A program made the translations under genes and the position numbers. The notes beneath the pieces were generated by a model, which had not been told where the DNA came from, did not search any database, and worked only from the letters and a program-made list of their open reading frames with translations. Positions 8,102 to 16,792 of a DNA stretch of 64,000 bases are shown in pieces. Position 1 is the first letter of the stretch. Every line of letters starts with the position of its first letter. The stretch comes from Mycolicibacterium frederiksbergense (GTDB lineage: Bacteria > Actinomycetota > Actinomycetes > Mycobacteriales > Mycobacteriaceae), in NCBI RefSeq assembly GCF_029893345.1, contig NZ_JARXVE010000004.1, forward strand, positions 434,001-498,000, in the 5' to 3' direction.

Positions 8102-9412
8102 TTACCCGGTGATCCAGTTGCCGTGAAATCCGTAGGGAACACGCTGCGGCAGTTGGATTCTCGCCACCGGTTTCCCAGCGAAGTCACAGGCGTCCAGGAT
8201 CACCAGGTCGCTGCCGTCGCGCTGCGGGTCGTACACGTAACCCAGGTACCACCCGTTGGACTCGTCGGCCGCCCCGTCTCCCGGCACGAAGACCGCCTCA
8301 CCCGGGCCCGCGGCGCCGAGGTCATGGCGCACGCTCGCACCGGAAGTCAGGTCGTAGCGCACCCAGCTGTTGCGGGCCACCGTGACCGCGTAACGCGCGT
8401 TCACCCCGGCCAGCCGGTCGTCGATGCGGGGGAACTCCACTCCGAGGTCATCGAGCTGACGTTCGGTGACGGTCCCGGCGCTCAGGTCGATCCGCCATTC
8501 CCACAGCGCGCCCTCCGCATCGAACCCGCCGTTGTTGCGCCACAGCTCCGGGTACCGAACCGCCTGCAGCACAATCGAATTACCGTCATCGTGGGCGTTG
8601 GCCACGTGGAACACGTAGCACGGGTCGATGTCGAACCAGCGGATCGGGGCGTCGGGATCGTCACGGCGCATTACGCCGAACCGGGCGCCGTAGTCATCGC
8701 TCCAGCGGTACGGCATGTCGCCTCCGCCCTTGATCGCGACGTCGAGGTCGAACACCACCGGCAGGTCCATGAAGATCACATGCGCGGCGGTCATCGCGAA
8801 GTCGTGCATCATGGTGTGCGCCTTGACATCCACCGGCCGGTTGATGGTCAGCTCGCCGTTGGCATCGGCGCGGTGATAGGTGACGTAGGGCTCGAAGATG
8901 CTGCCGTAGCCGAAGAAGTGCAATTCGCCCGTGGTCGGGCAGATCTTCGGGTGCGCGGTCATCGAGTCGACCAGCTTGCCGCCGAAATCGTAGGCGCCCA
9001 CGGTCTCCAGGTCGTTGGTGATCTCGTAGGGCAGTGAGGATTCCACCAGCGCCAGGGTCTTGCCGGCGTGGTTGACGACGTGGGTGTTGGCGACCGCGGA
9101 TCGCAGGTTGCGGGTGCCGTCGGCGTTGTGCAGTGGGAAATCCTCGATGAAGCTGTCGGTGCGCACCCAGCGGTTGCGGTACCACTTGGCCGCGCCGTTT
9201 TCGATGCGGACGCCGTGGATCATGCCGTCGCCGGTGAACCAGTGCGCGGTGGCCTGGCGCGGGTTCGGTCCGTTGCGCAGGTACCAGCCGTCCAGTTCGG
9301 CCGGGATCGCGCCGTCGACGGGCAGGTCGTATTCGGTGAGTTCATCGGCGACCGGCGCGTAGTTGCCGCGCCGGAAGAAGTCGAGGTCACTGTTCGGCAG
9401 GGCTGAAGTCAT
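8102..9412 (-). CDS. Carotenoid oxygenase (RPE65/CCO family)
   Basis: 436 residues from the ATG at 9412. The four iron-ligating histidines of the seven-bladed propeller family are visible: His154 (TAHPK), His203 (MMHDFAMT), His269 (FHVANAHDD) and His430 near the C-terminus (YGFHGNWI). The N-terminal LDGWYLRNGPNPR motif is also typical. Members cleave carotenoids, apocarotenoids or stilbenoids at a double bond. The gene is divergent from a PadR regulator with only 58 bp between starts, and the gap carries a perfect TGACATGTCA palindrome, so PadR control is likely. No carotenoid biosynthesis gene is seen in the window. Confidence 0.93.
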   Translation of the reverse strand: MTSALPNSDLDFFRRGNYAPVADELTEYDLPVDGAIPAELDGWYLRNGPNPRQATAHWFTGDGMIHGVRIENGAAKWYRNRWVRTDSFIEDFPLHNADGTRNLRSAVANTHVVNHAGKTLALVESSLPYEITNDLETVGAYDFGGKLVDSMTAHPKICPTTGELHFFGYGSIFEPYVTYHRADANGELTINRPVDVKAHTMMHDFAMTAAHVIFMDLPVVFDLDVAIKGGGDMPYRWSDDYGARFGVMRRDDPDAPIRWFDIDPCYVFHVANAHDDGNSIVLQAVRYPELWRNNGGFDAEGALWEWRIDLSAGTVTERQLDDLGVEFPRIDDRLAGVNARYAVTVARNSWVRYDLTSGASVRHDLGAAGPGEAVFVPGDGAADESNGWYLGYVYDPQRDGSDLVILDACDFAGKPVARIQLPQRVPYGFHGNWITG

Positions 9413-9436
9413 GCACCCAACGGTGACATTCCATAA

Positions 9437-9464
9437 CTGACATGTCAATAGTGAACGATAGACT
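9437..9464 (+). promoter_or_regulatory. PadR promoter with overlapping palindromic operator
   Basis: CTGACA (9437-9442) and TAGACT (9459-9464) are spaced by 16 bp and sit 7 bp before the PadR ATG, predicting a leaderless mRNA. The perfect palindrome TGACATGTCA (9438-9447) overlaps the -35 element and also faces the divergent carotenoid oxygenase gene. Control of both genes is inferred. Confidence 0.6.
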
Positions 9465-9470
9465 CTCAGC

Positions 9471-9989
9471 ATGAGTCTGCGGATGGCGGCACTTGGCCTG
9501 TTGGCACAGCATCCGGGCAGCGGGTATGACCTGCTCAAACGGTTCGATAAGTCGATGGCCAACGTCTGGCCGGCCACCCAGAGCCAGCTGTACGGCGAGC
9601 TGAACAAGCTGGCCGACGCCGGACTGATCGAGGTGTCCGCCGTCGGCCCGCGCGGCCGCAAGGAGTACCGCGTCACCCCCGCCGGCCGCACCGAGCTGTT
9701 GCGCTGGATCTCCGATCCGGCCGACGATCCTCCCGCCCGCAGCGCCGAGCTGCTGCGGGTGTTCCTGCTCGGCGAATTGCCTCGCGACCAGGCCCGCGAC
9801 CACCTCCTGGCATTGGCCGCCCACTCGGAAACCGAGGTGGCGCGGCTCAAAGAACTCGAAGCATCCATTCCTTGGGCCGAGACCGAGGCGGATCTCTACG
9901 GGCACGCGGCCCTGGAGTACGGCCTGCGCTTCAACGCCATGCAGGCCGAGTGGGCACGTCAGCTCATCAAAACTATCGACAACCGATAG
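9471..9989 (+). CDS. PadR family transcriptional regulator (first of two)
   Basis: 172 residues. The winged helix covers about residues 1-80 (MAALGLLAQHPGSGYDLLKRF, then WPATQSQLYGELNKLADAGLI, then a basic wing RGRKEYRVTPAGR). A Vir_C_2-type helical dimerisation tail follows (about 95-170). It is divergent from the carotenoid oxygenase gene and lies 41 bp upstream of a second PadR gene. The first PadR proteins characterised respond to phenolic acids. Given the neighbour, a carotenoid-derived or aromatic ligand is possible but unproven. Confidence 0.92.
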   Translation: MSLRMAALGLLAQHPGSGYDLLKRFDKSMANVWPATQSQLYGELNKLADAGLIEVSAVGPRGRKEYRVTPAGRTELLRWISDPADDPPARSAELLRVFLLGELPRDQARDHLLALAAHSETEVARLKELEASIPWAETEADLYGHAALEYGLRFNAMQAEWARQLIKTIDNR

Positions 9990-9990
9990 C

Positions 9991-10017
9991 TTCCGATATA
10001 TCGTTGACGTATCGGAA
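9991..10017. promoter_or_regulatory. Putative PadR operator before the second PadR gene
   Basis: TTCCGATA-N11-TATCGGAA is a perfect 8-bp inverted repeat just after the first PadR stop codon. Within it lies a second palindrome, CGATATATCG (9994-10003). It is 13 bp upstream of the second PadR start and overlaps its likely ribosome-binding region. Autoregulation is inferred. Confidence 0.6.
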
Positions 10018-10030
10018 AGGAGTTTCTCCC

Positions 10031-10726
10031 ATGAATAACGCATTCACTCCGCCCGGCGGCTTCGGTTTCGCTCCCTTCGGCCGAGAAGACCGCCGCGCCA
10101 TGTTCAGGCAGATGCGCGCGCAGGCACATGCGGCCCGCGAGCAGGGCCTTGATCCGAACTGCCAGACCGGCTTCGGATTCGGATTCAACCCGCGCGGCGG
10201 CTTCGGTTTCGATCCGCGGGGCGGCGCCGGCTTTGGACCTTTCGGCGGGCCTTTCGGTGGACGTGGCCGCGGCGGACGTCGTGGACGACGCGGTGACGTC
10301 CGCGCCGCGATCCTGACCCTGCTGACCGAACGGCCCATGCACGGCTACGAGATGACCCAGGAGATCGCGGCCCGCACCAACAACCTGTGGAAGCCCAGCC
10401 CGGGTTCGGTGTACCCCACCCTGCAGCTGCTGGTCGACGAGGGACTGATCGAGCCGACCGAAACCGAGGGCAGCAAGAAGACTTTCGATCTGACCGCGGA
10501 GGGCCGGCAGGCCGCGGCCAAGATCGAGACGCCGCCGTGGTCGCAGATCGTCGCCGACCAAGAAGATGAGGCTCCGGCACACCAGAATCTGCATGCCGCC
10601 CTCAGCCAACTGATGGCCGCCGTCGGGCAGTCGGCCTATGCCGCCGGCGAGGACCAGCAGCAGCGCATCCTCGACGTCATCAACAACGCCCGCCGGGAGA
10701 TCTACACCATCCTCGGCGAGGAATAA
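10031..10726 (+). CDS. PadR family regulator with Gly/Phe-rich N-terminal extension
   Basis: 231 residues, ATG start after an AAAGGAG ribosome-binding site. Residues about 5-90 are low-complexity (repeated GGFGF, FNPRGG, FGPFGG and RGRGGRRGRRG). The PadR winged helix follows at about 92-160 (AAILTLLTERPMHGYEMTQEIAARTNN, then PSPGSVYPTLQLLVDEGLI). Then comes a short C-terminal helical part (HAALSQLMAAVGQSAYAAG). The Gly/Phe/Arg-rich head resembles that of other mycobacterial PadR proteins; a disordered or nucleic-acid-binding role is conceivable. A 27-bp inverted-repeat region lies directly upstream. Confidence 0.9.
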   Translation: MNNAFTPPGGFGFAPFGREDRRAMFRQMRAQAHAAREQGLDPNCQTGFGFGFNPRGGFGFDPRGGAGFGPFGGPFGGRGRGGRRGRRGDVRAAILTLLTERPMHGYEMTQEIAARTNNLWKPSPGSVYPTLQLLVDEGLIEPTETEGSKKTFDLTAEGRQAAAKIETPPWSQIVADQEDEAPAHQNLHAALSQLMAAVGQSAYAAGEDQQQRILDVINNARREIYTILGEE

Positions 10727-10743
10727 CCCTCCGCCGGAACGCA

Positions 10744-10779
10744 ATCGATCCCCCTGCGGCATGCGGCAGGGGGATCGAT
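10744..10779. terminator. Bidirectional hairpin terminator
   Basis: A 14-bp perfect stem (10744-10757 with 10766-10779, core GATCCCCCTGC / GCAGGGGGATC) encloses an 8-nt loop. It lies between the convergent PadR and GjpA-like genes. There is no long T-run, as is common for mycobacterial hairpins. Confidence 0.75.
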
Positions 10780-10792
10780 CAGCCTTCGGGTG

Positions 10793-12223
10793 TTAGTCGT
10801 CGCTGCTGGCGGCGGCCTTGCTTGCGCTGGCCTTCTGGGCCGGCTTCGCGATGCTGTTCTTCAGCCCGTCGGTGGCCTTCTTGACGGTCGAATTCAGCTG
10901 CTTGCCAAGCGAATCAGCGGCAATCTTGCGCGTGCCGCCGACCTTGTCGACCGATGTGGTGGTCTTGACGGTTGCGATCTCGTCGGTCACGGTCTTGACG
11001 GCCGTGTCCTTCTCGACCGTCACCACCTTCACGGCGCCGTCCTTGACCGTGTCCACCTTCACGGTGTCGTCCTTGACCACCGTCACGGTGTCCTTGTCCT
11101 TGACCACCGTCACGGTGTCCTTGTCCTTCGTGACGCCAGTCTCAATGGTCACCGATCCACCGGGCGCCGCCGGCAGCTCTGCCGATCCGGGGTCGGCAGG
11201 GGCCTTGGAGACGGGCTGCTCGATCTTCGGGAAGGTCAGCTTGGTCAGCGGGTTACCCACGCCGTCCCAGCCGATGGCCCGCGCGACGATCTGCGACAGG
11301 TTCGTCAACGCGGCACACGGCCCAATCCCATGGCCCTGGAACACCAGGTCAGACCCTGTGCCGGACTGGACGCCGAGGGTGAGGGCATTGAGCAGCGAGC
11401 CGCCGGGCAGGCCGTCATTTCCGGTCGACCCGACGCTGAACAGACCGCCGAGCTCCAGGCTGAGCGATTTGATGTTCATGCCCTCCGGCATGCTGCCCGC
11501 GATCAGCGGCAATACGGCGTCGAGGTTGAGGGTCGTGCCGTTGAAGATGGAGCCGATGACGTTGGCGGGCGTGGCAATCACTGCCTGCAACGCCTGTTCA
11601 AAGCTCGCGGCGCCCATGATGCGCCCGACGCTGTTGACCAGCTCCACCACCGGGCTGAGCACCGGACCCAACGCGCCGATCAACACGCCACTGAGCGGCG
11701 AGGCCGCGAAGTTCATCAGCGACACAACTGCCGACGGGACGTCGGGGATGGACATGCCCACATCCCAGCCGTTGACGGCCATGAGCAGGAGCGTGTGCTG
11801 GGGGTCCAGGGTCCGCTCAAGCGCCGCCCAGACCGGCGATTCCGGGTCGGAGGTGGCCGCATTGAACGGATCCCCGGCGAAGGTGGCCACCTGGTAGGCC
11901 TTCTGCAGGTCAGCGCCGATGCTCTGCAGCACCGTCCCGACCGCGGTCGGGTCGTTGAGCAGCTGACCCAGATAGGCGACCTTGTTCACGATGGCCTGCT
12001 GCAGCGCGGCATGGGGCGCGGTGTAGTAGAACTCCGCGAGCTTGGTGGCGTTCTCGGACGCGGTGTTGAACGCTTCGGTCCACGCCCCGGACAGCTGTAC
12101 GGCCGCCGAGGTTGCTGGTACCTGGACGTCCGGCAGCGGCGGGGCCACCGGGCTCAGCGCGATCGCACTGGCGCCCACCGCCGCGACGCCCGCGGCGAGG
12201 TACGAGCGAACACTTATTTGCAT
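10793..12223 (-). CDS. gjpA-like: GjpA-like outer membrane porin/secreted mycobacterial protein (copy 1)
   Basis: 476 residues from the ATG at 12223, preceded by GGAAGGAAG. The N-terminus (VRSYLAAGVAAVGASAIA, then a PVAPPLPDVQVPA block) is the hallmark of the actinobacterial family annotated as outer-membrane porin GjpA after Gordonia jacobaea. A helical body rich in Ala, Leu and Asn follows, with DPTAVGTVLQSIGADLQKAY-type segments. From about residue 355 there is a charged Thr/Val/Lys/Asp repeat region (KDKDTVTVV repeated) and a Lys/Ala/Ser tail ending SSDD. A paralogue lies at 58778-60154. Porin activity is known only for the family name; membrane location is inferred. Confidence 0.75.
   Translation of the reverse strand: MQISVRSYLAAGVAAVGASAIALSPVAPPLPDVQVPATSAAVQLSGAWTEAFNTASENATKLAEFYYTAPHAALQQAIVNKVAYLGQLLNDPTAVGTVLQSIGADLQKAYQVATFAGDPFNAATSDPESPVWAALERTLDPQHTLLLMAVNGWDVGMSIPDVPSAVVSLMNFAASPLSGVLIGALGPVLSPVVELVNSVGRIMGAASFEQALQAVIATPANVIGSIFNGTTLNLDAVLPLIAGSMPEGMNIKSLSLELGGLFSVGSTGNDGLPGGSLLNALTLGVQSGTGSDLVFQGHGIGPCAALTNLSQIVARAIGWDGVGNPLTKLTFPKIEQPVSKAPADPGSAELPAAPGGSVTIETGVTKDKDTVTVVKDKDTVTVVKDDTVKVDTVKDGAVKVVTVEKDTAVKTVTDEIATVKTTTSVDKVGGTRKIAADSLGKQLNSTVKKATDGLKNSIAKPAQKASASKAAASSDD
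11071..11124 (-). repeat. Two tandem 27-bp units inside the GjpA-like gene
   Basis: Two identical 27-bp units (11071-11097 and 11098-11124) each encode the nine residues KDKDTVTVV or a circular permutation of them. Degenerate copies follow (KDDTVKVDTV, KDGAVKVVTV). Exact tandem identity suggests recent duplication or slippage in a surface-exposed tail. Confidence 0.85.
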
Positions 12224-12648
12224 GAACTTCCTTCCGTCAGGTGACCCTTGGCACATCGAAAACTACCTAAGAAAAGGCTGATAACACAACTAATTCCGAT
12301 AACTGGAACACATTCCACCCGACCGCTCCACACACCGCGAGCAATGCCGGTGCCCGCCACGTTTCCCCTGGCCAGTAGCCATATCTGCAAGATTCTGCAC
12401 AGTTCGATTCGCGCCACTGCTGACGCGGACGTAAACATAACGGAGCAATAACTTAGTGCCGCTAATTAGCTAGCTGAGGATGCAACCCCGCAAACCGGAC
12501 GAAAACCGCCCAAAGTCCCATGAGCAAACTCTTTGCTATTTGATACACGGCGCGTCAGCCTGCCAACACCGGTGAAGGTGCATGCCACTACCCGGTGCCA
12601 ACTACAGGGGTTGGTTTGCTGGCGAGCGCCTCGTCTACGCTGCGAGCT
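12224..12648. other. Intergenic region, relatively AT-rich, between divergent genes
   Basis: 425 bp with no convincing gene. It carries the promoter side of the GjpA-like gene on the minus strand, including GTTCCAGTTAT at 12299-12309 and TTATCAGC further in. For the plus-strand membrane protein there is a TACGCT -10 box at 12636-12641. The middle (about 12400-12500) is unusually A/T-rich for this genome (GTAAACATAACG, CTAATTAGCTAGC). No RNA gene is recognised. Confidence 0.5.
12299..12309 (-). promoter_or_regulatory. GTTCCAGTTAT motif upstream of GjpA-like gene 1
   Basis: The motif sits about 75 bases before the start codon. The second GjpA-like gene has GTTCCAGATTTAT at 58695-58707, about 70 bases before its start, and both are followed by a TCAGC...CTT-AGG stretch. 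A shared regulator or sigma factor is inferred. Confidence 0.45.
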
Positions 12649-13326
12649 GTGAACGGCGGCCTCGACATCCTCATTCCTGCCCTCGTCGCAGCGCTGGCCG
12701 CAGCCGGCGCCTGCATCGGCCTGCACTTCCGCGACGTGGACAGCTACGAGCGTCGCCGTGGTATCTGGCAGTGGCTGCTGGTCCTGCTGGCCGCAGCCGC
12801 GACGATGGGAGCCATCGGCTCGGCATCCGGTGTCGGGAACCTGCGGGAAGCCATGATCATGGCGGTGGCCGGCGTGGCCGCCGTCATCGTCGCCCATGTG
12901 ATGTGGCGGCGGCGTGTCCCCGATGCCGAGCCCCGCAACATTGCGATCGCGACGGCCGCCGCGGTGTGCGCGGTCCTGGTGATCGCGGGGATGACCGCGT
13001 TGACCTATGTCGGGGGCAAAGGCTGCCGGCAGGCCGAACTATTGGTGCAATACACCCGCGCAAGCTACGGCGCGATAATGCCTGCGTTCGAAGCCAATAA
13101 GGGGCCGACGTTGGGCGACTTCGAGAACTGGTCCAAGCTGATCCGCGAAGCGGCCGACCAGGTGACCGACGGCAAGATTGCGCCGCACGCCCACCGAATG
13201 GGTGAGCTGGCAGGACAGATCACCGACGCCGTCCGCAACAAAGACAAGGCCACACACGCGGTTCTCGGCGCGCAGTATTCCGACGAGTTCAACGCGATCA
13301 TCGCCAAATGCCGCACTCAGCGGTGA
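12649..13326 (+). CDS. Membrane protein of unknown function
   Basis: 225 residues from the GTG at 12649, chosen because a TACGCT -10 box lies 8-13 bases upstream (leaderless pattern). There are four hydrophobic segments in the first 125 residues: LIPALVAALAAAGACIG, WQWLLVLLAAAATMGAIG, AMIMAVAGVAAVIVAHVMW and IAIATAAAVCAVLVIAGMTAL. A soluble helical domain of about 100 residues follows, with two Cys (GGKGCRQAE and IIAKCRTQR). No family is recognised. It is followed after 4 bp by the convergent end of glpK. Confidence 0.6.
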   Translation: MNGGLDILIPALVAALAAAGACIGLHFRDVDSYERRRGIWQWLLVLLAAAATMGAIGSASGVGNLREAMIMAVAGVAAVIVAHVMWRRRVPDAEPRNIAIATAAAVCAVLVIAGMTALTYVGGKGCRQAELLVQYTRASYGAIMPAFEANKGPTLGDFENWSKLIREAADQVTDGKIAPHAHRMGELAGQITDAVRNKDKATHAVLGAQYSDEFNAIIAKCRTQR

Positions 13327-13330
13327 TCGC

Positions 13331-14851
13331 TCACTCGATATCGACCCAATCCAAGGTCCGCGCAACGGCTTTCTGCCAGCCCGCATAGCCGGCTGACCGC
13401 TGCCGATCATCCCACTTCGGGGTCCAGCGCTTGTCCTCCTGCCAGTTGGCCCGCAGGTCGTCGGCGCTCTCCCAGAACCCGACGGCCAGCCCGGCCGCAT
13501 AGGCCGCGCCCAGCGCCGTGGTCTCGGCCACCACCGGCTTGACCACCTCGACGCCGAGTACGTCGGCCTGGATCTGCATGCACAGCGCATTGGCGGTGAT
13601 GCCGCCGTCGACCTTCAGAACCTCAAGGTGCACACCGGAATCGGCTTCCATGGCGTCCACCACATCCTTGCTCTGGTAGCAGATCGCCTCCAGCGTCGCG
13701 CGGGCCACGTGCGCATTGGTGTTGAACCGGCTCAACCCGACGATGGCGCCGCGGGCATCGGAGCGCCAGTACGGCGCGAACAGCCCGGAGAACGCCGGGA
13801 CGAAGTACACGCCGCCGTTGTCGGGAACCTGCCGGGCCAGCGCCTCACTCTGCGCCGCACCGCTGATGATGCCCAGCTGATCGCGCAACCATTGCACCGC
13901 CGAACCCGTCACTGCGATCGAACCCTCAAGCGCGTAAACGGGTTTCGCGTCACCGAACTGGTAGCACACCGTGGTCAGCAGTCCGTTGTCCGAACGCACG
14001 ATCTTCTCGCCGGTGTTGAGCAGCAGGAAATTGCCTGTGCCATAAGTGTTCTTGGCCTCACCGGCCTCCAGGCACACCTGGCCGACCATGGCGGCCTGCT
14101 GGTCCCCGAGGATCCCGGTCACCGGCACCTGACCGGCCAGCGGCCCGTTGTCGCGGGTGATCCCGAATGAGGCGGGATACGACGACGGCTTGATCTCGGG
14201 CAGCATCTGACGCGGAATGTTGAAGAACGACAACAGTTCGTCGTCCCAGTCCAGGGTTTCCAGGTTCATCAGCATGGTGCGGCTGGCGTTGGTGACATCG
14301 GTGACGTGCACACCGCCGCGATAGCCGCCGGTGAGGTTCCAGGTGACCCAGGTGTCGGCCGTGCCGAAGATCGCGTCGCCGTTCTCCGCGTCGCGCCGGA
14401 CCCCCTCGACGTTGTCCAGAATCCACTGGATCTTGCCGCCCGAGAAGTAGGTCGCCGGCGGCAGCCCGGCCTTGCGCCGGATCACGTCGCCGCGGCCGTC
14501 ACGGTCCAGCGCCGCGGCGATCCGGTCGGTGCGGGTGTCCTGCCACACGATGGCGTTGTGATACGGCCGGCCGGTGTGGCGGTTCCAGACCAGCGTGGTC
14601 TCCCGCTGGTTGGTGATGCCCAGGGCAGCGAGGTCGCCGGCCACCAGGTTGGTCTTGTTCAGCGCGGTCATGATCACCGCGGAGGTGCGTTCCCAGATCT
14701 CCACCGGGTTGTGTTCCACCCACCCGGCCTTGGGCAGGATCTGCTGATGCTCGAGCTGATGGCGCCCCACCTCGACGCCGCCGTGATCGAAGATCATGCA
14801 TCGGGTGCTGGTGGTGCCCTGGTCGATTGCTGCGACGAAGTCAGCGGACAT
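13331..14851 (-). CDS. glpK: Glycerol kinase
   Basis: 506 residues from the ATG at 14851. GlpK phosphorylates glycerol to glycerol-3-phosphate with ATP in the cytoplasm. The FGGY-kinase phosphate loop DQGTTSTR is at residues 9-16. The family motifs [36 protein letters not shown] and [19 protein letters not shown] are all present. Length matches bacterial GlpK. No glycerol facilitator or glpD is seen nearby. It is divergent from a methyltransferase gene, with under 20 bp between start codons. Confidence 0.98.
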   Translation of the reverse strand: MSADFVAAIDQGTTSTRCMIFDHGGVEVGRHQLEHQQILPKAGWVEHNPVEIWERTSAVIMTALNKTNLVAGDLAALGITNQRETTLVWNRHTGRPYHNAIVWQDTRTDRIAAALDRDGRGDVIRRKAGLPPATYFSGGKIQWILDNVEGVRRDAENGDAIFGTADTWVTWNLTGGYRGGVHVTDVTNASRTMLMNLETLDWDDELLSFFNIPRQMLPEIKPSSYPASFGITRDNGPLAGQVPVTGILGDQQAAMVGQVCLEAGEAKNTYGTGNFLLLNTGEKIVRSDNGLLTTVCYQFGDAKPVYALEGSIAVTGSAVQWLRDQLGIISGAAQSEALARQVPDNGGVYFVPAFSGLFAPYWRSDARGAIVGLSRFNTNAHVARATLEAICYQSKDVVDAMEADSGVHLEVLKVDGGITANALCMQIQADVLGVEVVKPVVAETTALGAAYAAGLAVGFWESADDLRANWQEDKRWTPKWDDRQRSAGYAGWQKAVARTLDWVDIE

Positions 14852-14869
14852 TCGTCCATGATGGCTTAC

Positions 14870-15580
14870 ATGAGTAGTGACGCCCCAGATATCGATCGCA
14901 TGCCCAGGGGCGGGTTCGACGCGTCGTTCCTGGACCGGCTGCTGGAAACCGGGCGGCGGGCGTCCGGGACGCTGGACTGGACCGACTGGTTCTTCAAGAA
15001 TCACCAGCGGTTCGCCGCGATCGCGCTCGATCTGGTCGCCGATGTGCCCGATCCGCGGATCCTGGAACTGGCCGCCGGATCCGGCGGGGTGTCCCGCCAA
15101 CTGCTGACCAATCATCCATCGGCCCAGGTCACCGTCAGCGAGGTGGACGCGGAATCGGTGGCCCGGATCGCCGCAGGCGACCTCGGCAGCCATCCCCGAG
15201 CCCAGGTCCGGCAGCTGGACCCCACCGCGATCGACGCCGCCGACGGCAGTTACGACCTGGCCCTGTCCACGCTGTCGTTGCATCACCTGCCACCGGCGCA
15301 GGCCGCGCGGGTGTTCGCCGAGGGCACCCGGGTCGCCAACACCCTGCTGATCATCGACCTGCCGCGGCCACCGGCCCCGCTGCACCTGATGGGCCTGGCC
15401 ACCATGCTGCCCGCCGCGATCCTGCTGCCATTCGTGCAGGACGGTGTGATCAGCTCGCTGCGCAGCTACAGCCCGTCCGCATTGCGCAGCCTGGCCCGGC
15501 ACGCCGATCCGTCGATCGAGGTCGAGTTGCGCAGCGGGCTGAACCTGCCCCAGATCGTCATCGCACGCTCAGCGCACTGA
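14870..15580 (+). CDS. Class I SAM-dependent methyltransferase
   Basis: 236 residues from the ATG at 14870; in-frame ATGs at 14858 and 14861 are alternatives but nearly touch the divergent glpK start. Motif [16 protein letters not shown], an acidic motif II (VTVSEVD) and a motif IV-like [21 protein letters not shown] show the class I fold. The C-terminal helix-rich part ([21 protein letters not shown]) is hydrophobic, hinting at a lipid or quinone-like substrate or membrane contact. Its end overlaps the convergent acyltransferase gene by 12 bp. Substrate unknown. Confidence 0.85.
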   Translation: MSSDAPDIDRMPRGGFDASFLDRLLETGRRASGTLDWTDWFFKNHQRFAAIALDLVADVPDPRILELAAGSGGVSRQLLTNHPSAQVTVSEVDAESVARIAAGDLGSHPRAQVRQLDPTAIDAADGSYDLALSTLSLHHLPPAQAARVFAEGTRVANTLLIIDLPRPPAPLHLMGLATMLPAAILLPFVQDGVISSLRSYSPSALRSLARHADPSIEVELRSGLNLPQIVIARSAH

Positions 15581-16729
15581 AGCTCGGTGCGGCCGGGTGA
15601 ACCGGTGCAGCAGCCAGGCGAACGGCACGGTCACCACCAGCGTCACCGCCCAAAGCCCGGCGGCCGAGCCGGTATAGACCGGCCAGCCCAAGATGTAGGT
15701 AATGACCAAGTCCATGGCGACCACGTGCAGCAGAAAAATTTCATAGGAGATTTCGCCCAGCCACACCATCGGCCGGCTGCCCAGCAGCCGCGCGTAACGG
15801 CCGCCACCGCCCAGCACCAGCGGGGCCACCACGAGCGTGGCGATGATCGCGTAGAACACCGTCTTGGCGATGTCCGCGGACAGGTCCAGGTTCACCGCCG
15901 TGGTCCTGCCGGCGATCGGGGTGGACACCACCAGATAGCAGACCAGGGCCAGGGGCAGCGTCACCAGCGCATAGCAGCGCACACCCATCGCCTGCAGCAC
16001 CGCCAGCATCATCCCGCCGACGAACCAGAGCAGGTAATGCGGCAGCCAGGCGCCGCCACCCACCGGCAGCCAGTGGGTGTTGTGCAACAACACCAGCCAT
16101 ACCGGGCTGACCGCGGCCAGCACGCACAGCCCGGCCAGCAGCGGCGTCGGCCGAAACTGCCTGCGGCACAACACCACCAGCAGTAGGTAGGCCAGCAGCG
16201 GCAGTACCGCGTAGAACGCGACCTCCACCGCCAGGCTCCACATCTGGGTCAATCCCTGGTGCAGGTAGGCGGAGAAGTAGCTGTCGCTGTAGATCTGGGT
16301 GAGGGTGAGGTTGCGCAGCAGGCCGGTCCAGGTGTGTCCCGGATTCGGTTGCACCGGCCGCAATTGGTAGATGCCGTAGACGATGAACACCGTGACGACA
16401 TAGGCAGGCATGATGCGGCGGAACCGGTTTCGCGCATAGCGTCGGACACTGGGCGCATCCGCACCGACCGCGACCGCCTGTACCCACGGACGGAACAACA
16501 ACAGGCCCGAGAGCACGAAGAAGATCGCCACCCCGACCTCGAGTCGGGCACCGAGCAGGCCCAGGTATCCGTGCGTGAGCAGGCCGGTGCCGTACGCCGC
16601 GTGGGTTCCCATCACGGTCAACGCGGCCACCGCACGGACCCCGGTGAGCGCGGCGACCCGGTCGACCCCGGCAACCTGCTCCAGCCCGCCTTGGTCATCC
16701 TCAGTTGCTGGATACACCGGTGAGCCCAC
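15569..16729 (-). CDS. Acyltransferase 3 family integral membrane protein (OafA-like)
   Basis: 386 residues from GTG 16729; GTG 16717 is an alternative. About ten hydrophobic helices span the protein. It begins with the family signature GVRAVAALTVMGTHAAYG, followed by the FFVLSGLLLFRPW motif and an Arg-rich RRYARNRFRRIMPAY block typical of OafA/NodX O-acyltransferases. WSLAVEVAFYAVLPLL is the conserved W-S-L-x-x-E motif. These enzymes transfer acyl groups to cell-envelope glycans or lipids across the membrane. It is convergent with the methyltransferase and divergent from the GCS2-type ligase gene. Acceptor unknown. Confidence 0.9.
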   Translation of the reverse strand: MGSPVYPATEDDQGGLEQVAGVDRVAALTGVRAVAALTVMGTHAAYGTGLLTHGYLGLLGARLEVGVAIFFVLSGLLLFRPWVQAVAVGADAPSVRRYARNRFRRIMPAYVVTVFIVYGIYQLRPVQPNPGHTWTGLLRNLTLTQIYSDSYFSAYLHQGLTQMWSLAVEVAFYAVLPLLAYLLLVVLCRRQFRPTPLLAGLCVLAAVSPVWLVLLHNTHWLPVGGGAWLPHYLLWFVGGMMLAVLQAMGVRCYALVTLPLALVCYLVVSTPIAGRTTAVNLDLSADIAKTVFYAIIATLVVAPLVLGGGGRYARLLGSRPMVWLGEISYEIFLLHVVAMDLVITYILGWPVYTGSAAGLWAVTLVVTVPFAWLLHRFTRPHRASVR

Positions 16730-16792
16730 AGTGGCCGAGCGTATTACGCGATTCCGTTGCGCGGACCCCTCTCGGCGTTGTTGCATCGCGGT

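Noticed and set aside
12400..12500. A/T-rich stretch with CTAATTAGCTAGC as an origin or attachment site
   Set aside because: It is short, with no DnaA boxes, no tRNA and no integrase nearby; it more likely belongs to a promoter region.
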